Source of the DNA: an uncultured Acetatifactor sp.
Lineage (GTDB): Bacteria; Bacillota; Clostridia; Lachnospirales; Lachnospiraceae
Assembly: GCA_910589655.1 (NCBI GenBank)
Contig: CAJUTJ010000005.1
Span: 1-39,647, forward strand
Direction of reading: 5' to 3'
Length of the DNA stretch: 39,647 bases
Shown: positions 1 to 8,300 of the stretch, one piece after another
How the letters are laid out: every line of letters begins with the position of its first letter
Position numbering within the stretch: the stretch's first letter is position 1
Made by a program: the position numbers and the translations under genes
Notes under the pieces: generated by a model
What the model was told of the DNA's origin: nothing
Seen by the model: the letters and a program-made list of their open reading frames with translations, nothing else
The model's database searches: none

Positions 1-162
1 CACCTTGGCTTGTCTGATTTTTCATCTGCTTCGTTGTCGTCAATCGACGTAGCCACCGCTACGCCTCATTCCTCCGCCTTGCATATGAAATAATCATTCT
101 GCGCCAATGTATCAGAAATTAATTATTCGTTGTACTAGAAACTGTCAATACATGATAAGGAT

Positions 163-192
163 GTGCCCATGGGATATAGAAACCATGGGCAC
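163..192 (+). promoter_or_regulatory. Perfect 10-bp palindrome upstream of the recombinase gene
   Basis: The arms GTGCCCATGG (163-172) and CCATGGGCAC (183-192) are exact reverse complements around a 10-nt loop. The palindrome ends eight bases before the recombinase ribosome site (AGGAGG at 201-206). It could be an operator for a dimeric repressor or a leader hairpin limiting recombinase translation; the sequence does not decide between these. The DNA from 1 to 162 shows no gene and belongs to the mobile element. Confidence 0.55.
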
Positions 193-214
193 GATGTTTA
201 AGGAGGACAAAGGT

Positions 215-1909
215 ATGGAAGTCAAAAGAGTAAGGACATTATTAAGAGTATCTTCAAGGCAACAGCTGCATGAAGATGATATCCCGTTGCAGAGAGAGGA
301 AACAAGAAGCTATATAGCCAGACACCAAGACTGGGTGTTCGATAAGGAATATCTTGAGAAGGCTGTATCGGCATATAAGAACGGTGTCGAGGACAGGGAA
401 GTCCTCATGCAGATTAAGGAGGATGCCGAAAACAAGGAATTTGACATCCTTCTGACATATATGACCGACAGGATAGGACGAAGGGAAGAATACATTTTTT
501 ACATCAACGCTTTATATGAAGCCGGAATAGAGGTCTGGACTGTCAAGGACGGTAAGATAAAAAATGACGAGCATACGGACAGTCTGATAACATTCATCCG
601 GTTCTGGCAGAATGAGGAAGAGAGCCGTAAGCTGGGCAAAAGGGTAAAAGATGCCTTGATTAGAGAGGTAGAGAACGGGAACTTTATAGGAGGCAAGGCT
701 CCTTACGGATACCGGCTTGTGGAGATAGCTGAAAAGGATTCGCATAAAAGGAACAGGCATAAAATGGAGATTATAGAGGAACAGGCAGAAGTCGTGCGAA
801 AGATATATGACCTGTACATACACCAAGGATATGGATATGAGAAGATAGCAAAAGAGCTGAACAGGTCAGGGATACCGGCCGTTTCGGCGGGTAAATGGAA
901 AAACGGTACGGTATGCAGCATATTAAAAAATCCTATCTATATGGGATATTATTCCATACACCGCAGAGAGAGGGGGAAAAACTTTAAGAGGCTCGACCGT
1001 AAAGAGTGGATATTGTCAAAAGAACAGGTCAAGGACATCGTGATTGTCTCACAAGCTGACTGGGAGAAGGCACAGGAAATCAGGGAATCAAGGAAGTCGC
1101 ATTTAGAAGAAAGGAAGAACCATTCGCTTGCTCTATACGAACAACAATATTCTGCGCCGTTCAATCCAAGAGGCAGGCTTTCACTGCTGGGAATAGCATA
1201 TTGCGGCTATTGTGGGAAGCGGTTAAAAAGTGCCGGATATAACAATCACTGGACTACAAAGGACGGAACAGAAAAAGTTTCATGCATAGGCAGATACGGC
1301 TGTCAGAAAAAATGCGCCGAAAGAAGTTATTATTCACAGGATTTTTTAGAGAGTGTGGTGTTTGAAGTGGTCGAGGACTATTTGGAAAACCTAAAAGAAG
1401 TAGACATTGCAAAAGAACTGGACGAAATGAAAAGACAGAAGATGTCAAGCGTTGATAAGGAGCAAAAGAGAATATCTAAAAAAATAGATAAGACGGTAAA
1501 GGATATCAAAACGTTTGAAGATGCTTTGCCGGAGGCGCTTAGAGGGGAAAGCGGAATCCCTATAGACAGGCTGACACGGCTGATAGACGAAAAGGAAAAG
1601 GAATTGACAGAGTTAAGGCAAGACAGGGTAAGACTGCAAAAGCAGATAGAGCAGACCAATATTACCTATGACGAGTTTTCAAAATTTATTGATATTGCGC
1701 CTAACTGGAAACAGGTATTTAAAGAGTCAGACATACCCACAAAGAGAATGTTGCTGGCATCACTGATAGAAAGGATTGACGTAAAGGACGAGGATATCAG
1801 CATCAAATTTAGGATTAGGATTGAGGATTTTTTGAAGGATTCCAGTGATAAAAAAATACTCGATACTATTGGCTCGGAGACCATTCCGTATATACTCTGT
1901 TTAAAGTAA
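215..1909 (+). CDS. Large serine recombinase (site-specific integrase of a mobile element)
   Basis: A 564-aa integrase/excisionase of the large serine recombinase family, which cuts and rejoins attP/attB sites through a phosphoserine link. The N-terminal resolvase domain (about residues 1-150) has the RVSS motif with the catalytic serine at residue 13 or 14. A recombinase domain follows (KAPYGYR region to about residue 270), then a zinc ribbon opening with CGYCG (Cys330, Cys333) and closing with CQKKC, then a long charged coiled coil typical of the family. The start at 215 follows AGGAGG at 201-206; the frame is open 36 codons further upstream but without a ribosome site. The gene sits at the extreme end of the element. 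Its last nine codons and stop (about 1880-1909) lie in the antisense strand of the interrupted host gene, so this C-terminus exists only in the integrated state. The rest of the element must lie left of the window. Confidence 0.95.
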   Translation: MEVKRVRTLLRVSSRQQLHEDDIPLQREETRSYIARHQDWVFDKEYLEKAVSAYKNGVEDREVLMQIKEDAENKEFDILLTYMTDRIGRREEYIFYINALYEAGIEVWTVKDGKIKNDEHTDSLITFIRFWQNEEESRKLGKRVKDALIREVENGNFIGGKAPYGYRLVEIAEKDSHKRNRHKMEIIEEQAEVVRKIYDLYIHQGYGYEKIAKELNRSGIPAVSAGKWKNGTVCSILKNPIYMGYYSIHRRERGKNFKRLDRKEWILSKEQVKDIVIVSQADWEKAQEIRESRKSHLEERKNHSLALYEQQYSAPFNPRGRLSLLGIAYCGYCGKRLKSAGYNNHWTTKDGTEKVSCIGRYGCQKKCAERSYYSQDFLESVVFEVVEDYLENLKEVDIAKELDEMKRQKMSSVDKEQKRISKKIDKTVKDIKTFEDALPEALRGESGIPIDRLTRLIDEKEKELTELRQDRVRLQKQIEQTNITYDEFSKFIDIAPNWKQVFKESDIPTKRMLLASLIERIDVKDEDISIKFRIRIEDFLKDSSDKKILDTIGSETIPYILCLK

Positions 1910-2579
1910 AAGACTGAATTACCAAAATATTGGCATAGATTGCGTTTTCCGGCCAAGTGGAATAGATTTCGCAGGAGGCCACATTTTTGATATAATCCCG
2001 ATAGCGCACCCAATAATTGGGGGCTGTGGGGTCGCTGGGGGCGCCGTCGTGGACAATGACATATTCGGGAATCACCACACGGCTTAATACAATTTCCCCG
2101 GTTTCGTCCATAGGTTTTATCTCATCTTCCGGTATCTTTGGCGGATATTCACCGAAGAGCGTGTGCACCGGAATGAAGACTCTTTTTTCTTCCTCCTCCG
2201 TCGTAGCCAGAGGATTCATGCGAATAGGCTGAAGGGAAAATTCGTCCGCAAAAATTTCGGAACCGGATACCAGAACCGGCTCATATCCGTCGGCAGTAAC
2301 AAAAATATTGTACTCCGAATAGGGCTGCTGGGTCGCTTCGGGGTCAAGGGAAAGCTCCAGCGGAGGAGCCGGAAGCTGTACTTCGGGGGTCTGTCCGGAA
2401 TCGTCGGTGGTAAGTACTTGAAGAGGATTTTCGGGATCCCCCGTATAGGAAATGGTGACGGTGGCATTTTCCACCGGAGTCAGGCCGATTGCGGAAACGA
2501 CATTGACTTGTATGGAACCGGTGTAGGAGGAATCTGCGGGCATAGACTCCTGCGCAGCTGTTAAGTTGTTTTCAGGCAT
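1866..2579 (-). pseudogene. 5' fragment of a spore cortex / peptidoglycan-binding type protein, split by the element
   Basis: A 237-aa open frame of which about 233 residues are original. It has a Ser/Thr/Pro-rich start, a beta-sandwich-like segment (SIQVNVVSAIGL ... VTISYTG, carboxypeptidase-regulatory style, about residues 20-115), then a segment reading PEYVIVHDGAP and YWVRYRDYIKNVA, followed by SFTLNRVYTEW. From memory, this last part begins a domain of clostridial exported proteins annotated as spore cortex-lytic or peptidoglycan-binding. Those proteins continue for roughly 150 residues or more beyond this point. Here the frame ends four residues later at the recombinase junction, so the gene is interrupted. 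The start at 2579 has only a weak AAGG ribosome site. The 3' half should lie at the far end of the element. The family name is tentative; the truncation is better supported. Confidence 0.6.
1870..1895. other. Probable attachment-site junction (element/host boundary)
   Basis: Read on the minus strand, the 1881-2579 gene keeps its expected family sequence down to LNRVYTEW (W codon at 1881-1883) and then runs into unrelated residues and a stop at 1866-1868. The break falls beside the 3' end of a serine recombinase gene, as expected for an attL or attR site. The exact crossover dinucleotide cannot be set from one end alone. Confidence 0.6.
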
Positions 2580-2777
2580 ATGTTGACCATACCTTATAGG
2601 TTCGTTAAGACCATAATATGCAGGAAAAAAGAATGAGTTCCTAATTTAGTTTCTGATTTAGAATCGTTTTGCGGCGTGTTCGATTCTGCAGCGTCTTGAG
2701 CCGTGAAGATCCGGAGCCGTAATATCAACTTGGAAGGTGCAGCATACAAAAAGAATGTATTGTTTTCCAAAAAGGTA

Positions 2778-2825
2778 TTGACGGATTGGTTCAAGAGGTG
2801 TACTATTGTATTATAAACTTAATAC
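2778..2825 (+). promoter_or_regulatory. Promoter and candidate GntR operator
   Basis: TTGACG (2778-2783) and TACTAT (2801-2806) are 17 bp apart. Immediately downstream, GTATTA (2808-2813) and TAATAC (2820-2825) form a perfect 6-bp inverted repeat with a 6-bp spacer. YtrA-type GntR repressors commonly control their own operon, so an operator overlapping the start point is a reasonable reading. Confidence 0.45.
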
Positions 2826-2865
2826 AGCGGAACAGAAAACTACTTTTACAGAAAGGATGATGCAG

Positions 2866-3255
2866 ATGGCATGGGAATTGGATGCTGACAGACCGATTTA
2901 TGCGCAGTTGGTGGAGCGTATCAGGATGCAGATTGTTTCCGGTTATTATCAGCCGGGCGGAAAGCTTCCAAGTGTCAGGGAACTGGCTGCCACCGCGGCA
3001 GTAAATCCGAATACAATGCAAAAGGCTTTTGTGGAGCTGGAGAGAACCGGATTGATTATTACCCAGCGCACAAACGGCAGAAATGTCACCGAGGACGAGG
3101 AGCTGATTGCCGGAGTAAAACAGGGAATGGCGCGGGAGCATATGGAAGTTTTTTTCTCGAAAATGAAAGAACTGGGCTTTACAAAAGAGGAAATCAGGGC
3201 ATTGGTTGACGGAGAGATTATGCAGAATGTACAGGAGGAGGGGAAAGGATTATGA
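2866..3255 (+). CDS. GntR-family transcriptional regulator, YtrA subfamily
   Basis: A 129-aa DNA-binding regulator. The winged helix covers about residues 5-75, with the typical opening DRPIYAQLVERIRMQI, the PGGKLPSVREL turn and the recognition region NPNTMQKAF. The tail after it is short and helical, which is the YtrA subfamily pattern (no large ligand domain). Start 2866 is chosen because AAAGGA at 2852-2857 lies eight bases upstream; ATGs at 2857 and 2860 overlap that site. The stop overlaps the ATPase start (ATGA at 3252-3255), so this is the first gene of a three-gene operon. Regulators of this type usually repress the linked ABC transporter in response to cell-envelope stress or peptide antibiotics; the inducer here is unknown. 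Confidence 0.9.
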   Translation: MAWELDADRPIYAQLVERIRMQIVSGYYQPGGKLPSVRELAATAAVNPNTMQKAFVELERTGLIITQRTNGRNVTEDEELIAGVKQGMAREHMEVFFSKMKELGFTKEEIRALVDGEIMQNVQEEGKGL

Positions 3256-3953
3256 ATGAATTGGTAGAAATTGTAGGTCTTACGAAGGCTTATGATGCGA
3301 AGCATGTTGCAGTGAATAATATTACGCTGACGCTTCCCAGAGGTAAGATTATCGGGCTTTTGGGACCAAACGGAAGCGGCAAGACCACATTGATTAAGAT
3401 GTTGAACGGTTTGCTGACTCCTACACAGGGCAGCATTATAATTAACGGAAAATACGTAGGGGTGGACAGCAAGGCACAGGTAGCATACCTGCCTGACCGC
3501 ACCTATCTGTCGGGCAATCAGAAAATCAGTGAAATATTGGATTGTTTTGTGGATTTTTATGCGGACTTTTCCAGAGAGAAAGCGGAAGAAATGTTGAGAA
3601 GCCTGAATATTGATCCTTCCACCAAATTAAAGACGCTCTCGAAAGGCAATAAGGAAAAGGTACAGCTGATCTTAGTGATGAGCCGCAACGCCTGTCTCTA
3701 TGTTTTGGATGAGCCCATTGCAGGTGTGGATCCTGCCGCAAGGGATTATATTCTCAGAACCATTATTAACAATTATAATCCGGATGCCACTGTGATTATA
3801 TCCACCCATCTGATCGGGGATATCGAGCAGATATTGGACGAAGTTATTTTTATGCGGTATGGCCACTTGGTTCTCTACACTTCGGTGGGTAATATCAGGG
3901 AGCAGCACGGTAAATCCGTAGATGCTTATTTCAGGGAGGTATTCGCATGTTAG
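3252..3953 (+). CDS. ABC transporter ATP-binding protein
   Basis: A 233-aa ATPase subunit that powers the permease encoded next. Walker A is GPNGSGKT (residues 38-45), the signature is degenerate (LSKGNKEKV, 129-137), Walker B is LYVLDEP (149-155) and the switch histidine is in STHL (His186). Length and layout match the YtrB/BcrA-like exporters that follow a YtrA regulator. The gene overlaps both neighbours by 4 and 7 bases, which implies translational coupling. The substrate cannot be told from the sequence; drug, peptide or envelope-lipid export are the usual options. Confidence 0.93.
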   Translation: MNELVEIVGLTKAYDAKHVAVNNITLTLPRGKIIGLLGPNGSGKTTLIKMLNGLLTPTQGSIIINGKYVGVDSKAQVAYLPDRTYLSGNQKISEILDCFVDFYADFSREKAEEMLRSLNIDPSTKLKTLSKGNKEKVQLILVMSRNACLYVLDEPIAGVDPAARDYILRTIINNYNPDATVIISTHLIGDIEQILDEVIFMRYGHLVLYTSVGNIREQHGKSVDAYFREVFAC

Positions 3954-4813
3954 GAAAATTGTTGAAACATGAGTGGAAAAGTACATGGAAGGTCGGCGGC
4001 ATGATGCTGTTGGGACTATTGCTGGTAAGCTTTTTCGGCTGGTTTTCTTTTCAAGCGCCTGTGTGGCAGTCTATGTCGGACAACGGATACTATAACGGGT
4101 TCACACTGTGGGATCTTATGAGTGTAGGTGTCCTGCTTTTGTATGTAATTATGTTAATCGGTTTGAATTACGGAATCATGATTTATATCGGAGTGCATTT
4201 TTATAAAACGATGTATACCGACGAGGGGTATCTGACACATACCCTGCCCGTTTCCAAGCATGAGATTCTGGTGAGCAAAATCCTTATCGGCGGTCTGTGG
4301 ATGTTATTGGTAACCATAGGAGTTTTCCTGTCTGTGATGGGTCTGGTGTCTTCTATGTTCGGGGCCGTAATGCCGGAGGGCTATAGCTGGAGAGAACTTT
4401 GGGACGAGATGCAGCCTTACATGGGTTACATGGACGATATGTTTAAGGATACATTCGGAATGAGCATAACGAGCTATTTCATTTTGCTTGCCGTGATGTC
4501 TGTGGTTCAACCCTTTTGCACCATCACCATTCTCTTTGGCGCAATCTCCATCGGCCAGCTGTTCACAAAGCATAGAGTGCTGATGGCTATTGTAAGCTAT
4601 GTGGGAATCATGATTGTAGCCAATATGCTTTCTTCCATGGTACAAGGTGTGTTCTCCATAAATCAGATGGCAAGAAGCTTAGACGACAATGTGCTGCTGG
4701 GCAGATACATGAATGTTTCCCTGTACTTCTCCGTATTCTTATCTATAGTGGAAGCCATAATCCTATACATCGTCTCCCACCAAATAACCACCAAAAAATT
4801 AAATATGGAGTAA
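3947..4813 (+). CDS. ABC transporter permease (ABC-2 type)
   Basis: A 288-aa membrane subunit. It starts seven bases inside the ATPase gene. Hydrophobic segments occur near residues 18-38, 60-85, 105-135, 170-200, 210-230 and 260-280, about six spans. After the second span there is a cytoplasmic-looking stretch, YTDEGYLTHTLPVSKHEI, typical of clostridial ABC-2 permeases whose genes follow GntR/ATPase pairs. The stop at 4811-4813 touches the first copy of the 152-bp repeat. Its partner is the ATPase at 3252-3953. Confidence 0.88.
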   Translation: MLGKLLKHEWKSTWKVGGMMLLGLLLVSFFGWFSFQAPVWQSMSDNGYYNGFTLWDLMSVGVLLLYVIMLIGLNYGIMIYIGVHFYKTMYTDEGYLTHTLPVSKHEILVSKILIGGLWMLLVTIGVFLSVMGLVSSMFGAVMPEGYSWRELWDEMQPYMGYMDDMFKDTFGMSITSYFILLAVMSVVQPFCTITILFGAISIGQLFTKHRVLMAIVSYVGIMIVANMLSSMVQGVFSINQMARSLDDNVLLGRYMNVSLYFSVFLSIVEAIILYIVSHQITTKKLNME

Positions 4814-5115
4814 CAGTTCAGCCCGCCGATGCAACAGAAGAAAATCGTGCCTGCACGAATTTTCTTCTGAGAGCATAGGCGGAGGGAGCGCCATGTCATG
4901 AGCAAAAGGAGCAGCGAAGCGGCGGAAAGTGCCGAAGGCACGATTTGCGAATGGCGCGTGCTGAACAGTTCAGCCCGCCGATGCAACAGAAGAAAATCGT
5001 GCCTGCACGAATTTTCTTCTGAGAGCATGGGCGGAGGGAGCGCCATGTCATGAGCAAAAGGAGCAGCGAAGCGGCGAAAAGTGCCGAAGGCACGATTTGC
5101 GAATGGAGCGCCATA
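4812..5115. repeat. 152-bp tandem duplication, two copies
   Basis: Copy 1 is 4812-4963 and copy 2 is 4964-5115. They differ at only a few bases until the last few nucleotides. Each copy contains a long hairpin (GAAGAAAATCGTG ... CACGAATTTTCTTC, one bulged base) and a second one, GTGCC-gaa-GGCAC. A third partial piece, the GGAGCGCCATxTCATGAGCAAAAG segment, recurs at the end of copy 2. Open frames across it are repeat artefacts. The array starts right at the permease stop codon. Confidence 0.85.
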
Positions 5116-5130
5116 TCATGAGCAAAAGCA

Positions 5131-5180
5131 ATTGCCCTATGACGGTTTATTTGATATAATCAGTCATAGGGTAATTTTTT
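5131..5180 (+). terminator. Rho-independent terminator of the ABC operon
   Basis: The arms ATTGCCCTATGAC (5131-5143) and GTCATAGGGTAAT (5163-5175) pair over 13 bp with one G-U, and a run of six T ends at 5180. The loop is 19 nt. Confidence 0.8.
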
Positions 5181-5197
5181 ACAGTTGGTAATTTCCT

Positions 5198-5264
5198 AGA
5201 GCGCGTTTGAAAAATGCTTTCTACGGGGCGTGTAAAACGGAGAAAGATTTTTCAGACACGCTCT
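5198..5264. repeat. 67-bp near-perfect inverted repeat (MITE-like)
   Basis: The left arm at 5198-5222 and the right arm at 5241-5264 share the AGAGCG-tGTxTGAAAAAT-CTTTCT pattern in opposite orientation with about three differences and an 18-nt loop. No clear target duplication was seen. A further hairpin, CCTGCAGCAGCGG / CCGCAGCTGCAGG, lies just downstream at about 5278-5311, before the next gene. Between 5181 and 5337 I see no convincing -35/-10 pair. Confidence 0.65.
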
Positions 5265-5337
5265 GACCGATACCGCGCCTGCAGCAGCGGTAATGTCCCG
5301 CAGCTGCAGGCGGATGCAAAGAGTGGGTGAGTATGAA

Positions 5338-8300
5338 ATGCAGAAGATAATCAATCAGATTTTAGAGGGAAACTTCGATTACGAGAATGGTTCTCTTGAT
5401 TTTTCATGCTTAAAAATAGAAATATCTTTACATCGTGGCGAAGATTACGAGGGAAGCTTCCGGGTGTATGCAGCGCCCGGAAAATTTACCGCAGGCCATG
5501 TGACGTCCTCCGACCTGCGGATGGAGTGCCTCACCGAGGAATTTGTGGGGACGAATGAGGAGATCGCTTTTTGTTTCCATGGAAAATACATGGAAGAGGG
5601 AGAAGTGGTAAAGGGCAATTTTTATATTGTCAGCAATCAGGGCGAGTATTATCTGCCCTTTGTAGTATCCATGGAGTATACGGTACTGGAATCCTCCATA
5701 GGCCCTGTGAGAAATTTATTTCACTTTGCTAATTTGGCGAAATGCAGCTGGAGAGAAGCCGTCAAACTGTTTTATTCACCGGATTTTACCTGTGTGCTCT
5801 CAGGAAGCGACGCCCAGTATGTAGATGTATACAGGAGCTTGTCCGCATATCCCGGAAGGGAGCAGAATATGGATGAGTTTCTGATCCGGATTAATAAAAA
5901 GCAGCATATAGAGTTCCTTGTGGAAGAGAAGCAGCTTACTTTGGATTATGTATCCGGCGAACATGCTTACAGTGTGACGGAGAGCGGAGTGAACATTGTA
6001 CGGAACGGCTGGGGCTATACCTGTCTCTATGTGGAGTGCGGCGGCGATTTCCTGTTTACGGAGAAGGCCATGCTGACGGAGGATGACTTTCTGGGCAACC
6101 GGTGCAGGCTGCCCGTGTTTATTGACGGGAAGCTGTGCCGTAACGGGAAGAATTACGGGGAGATATTTTTGTATAATTCTCATGTGTCCCTGACCGTCCC
6201 GGTGACGGTAATCTCGGGAAGCAGGCTGCCCGGACAGGCGGTTGACTTGTCAAAAAAGCGGAGCACCGTCCGGATAATGGAGCTTTATCAAGCTTTACGG
6301 CTGAGGAAAATCGGCACGTCGGCGTGGCTGAAGGAGACCGGAAGACTGGTGGAAAATCTGGCGATCCAGAATGAAAGCGACATTACCACAAGACTGTTTC
6401 AGGCGCAGCTTAGGATTACCGAGGAGAAGTACAATGAGGCCGGGTGGATACTGGATCATGTTGCGGAGCTTTTGGAGGATACGTCCGAAGAAACGCTGCT
6501 TGCTTATTACCTGTATTTGACCACATTGATTCATCATGAGACAAAATATATCAATAAAGTGACAGCCGATGTGGAGCGTATCTATAAAAAAGATAATACA
6601 AATTGGCGTGTGGCATGGCTTTTGCTGTATCTGTCCGAAGAATACAATAAATCGGCGGCGGTGAAGTGGGCTTTTTTGGAAAAGCAGTTTCACTTTGGCA
6701 GCAGAAGTCCCGTCATTTACATAGAAGCATTGATTCTTTTGAACAATAATCCTGCTTTATTGCGCAGATTGGGCGGCTTTGAGCAGCAGCTTCTCTATTA
6801 CGGGGCAAAGAGAGAATTCCTGAATTCGGAGGTGGTGGAACAGCTACTGTATTTGATCGGACGGATCAAAGAGTTTTCCCCTGTGCTGTTCGAAACATTA
6901 AAGCGTTTATATCAAAAGAAACAGGATTCAAGGGTTTTACAGGAGATATGCACTCTTCTGATTAAGGGCGGCAAAACGGGAAAAAAATATTTCCGGTGGT
7001 ATAAAGAAGGTGTGGAGGCACAGCTCCGCATCACGAATTTATACGAACATTATATGATGTCATTGGACATGAATCTTCCCTGTAAGATACCGAAGCAGGT
7101 TCTGCTGTACTTTTCATACCAGAACAGCATGAATTATGAACAGGCGGCGTATCTTTACGATTTTGTTCTCCAGAATAAGGACAGGCTGGGGGATCTTTAT
7201 TTCACTTATCTGCCCCGTATTGAGCGCTTTGTGCTGGAGCAGATTAAGAAGGAACATATTAACAGACATTTGGCCAATCTCTATAACCGGATGCTGAGTC
7301 CGGAGACGATCAATGAACAGACAGCAAAACCTCTCTCCAGACTGTTATTTGCGCATCAGATATGGGTGGAGGACGACAGGATACGGAAGGTTTATGTCTA
7401 TCAGCCCCATAACCGGCAGCCTGCGGAATATGTTCTCAGCGGAGGACGTACATGGGCGGCTCTGTACGGCAACGAATACACCATTGTGTTCGAGGATGCA
7501 TGGAAAAACCGTTTTATCCGCAGCGTGGAATATACGATGGAAAAGCTGATGCTTCCGGGTAAATTTCTGAGGCTCATCATTCCTTATGTACATGACTGTA
7601 CGGAGCTGGATCTGTATCTATGTGAAAACGAAAGAGAAGGTATGCCGGATTCGGCGGAAAGTCTGGACAGGATTCTGAGGATGCTGGACTCGCCGGATGT
7701 TGATACTTCCATAAAACGGGAATACTATCTGAAGGTGCTCCAATATTACTATGAGCAGGACAATATGGATGCTCTGGATCGGTATTTAACACGTATTCCC
7801 GGCGGTGAACTGAATATGGAAGAGCGGGGCATTGTGGTAAAGTATCTGGTGTATAGAGGCAATATTGATCTGGCGGGACAATGGCTGGAGGAATATGGTC
7901 CTTATTTTATGGATGTGAAAATACTTGTGCGGCTGCTCGGGCCGCTGATGGAACGGCATGGCATGGAGGCGGAGCCAGTGCTGACGGCAGCAGCCTGCTT
8001 TGCTTTTCATAAGGGCAAATATGACAGCACTATATTGGAGTACCTTGCAAGATATTATGAAGGTATGACGAAGAATATGCGGGATGTCTGGAAGGCGGCG
8101 AAATCCTTCGACTTGGATTGTTATAAGCTTTCCGAGAGAATGCTGCTGCAAATGCTTTACTCCGGAGCCTTTGTGGGTGAGAAAATGGAGATTTTCCGTT
8201 ACTATGTGTCTCAGGGGGCAAAGCCGGAGGTGGAGGAGGCTTTTCTGGCACAGTGCGCTTACGAGTATTTTGTGCGGGACCGAGTCACCGAAAGCTATGT

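Noticed and set aside
1..106. Possible coding end of an upstream element gene
   Set aside because: The stretch is too short and shows no stop-bounded frame with recognisable residues; left unassigned.
2163..2564. Plus-strand frame opposite the broken spore-type gene
   Set aside because: It has no recognisable protein features; the minus strand encodes a coherent beta-sandwich and conserved motif.
2594..2794. 66-codon minus-strand frame
   Set aside because: It overlaps the promoter region of the GntR operon and has no ribosome site or recognisable feature.
4663..5114. Minus-strand frames with repeated TWRSLR and KKIRAGTIFF peptides
   Set aside because: They are produced by the 152-bp tandem duplication and run into the permease gene antisense.
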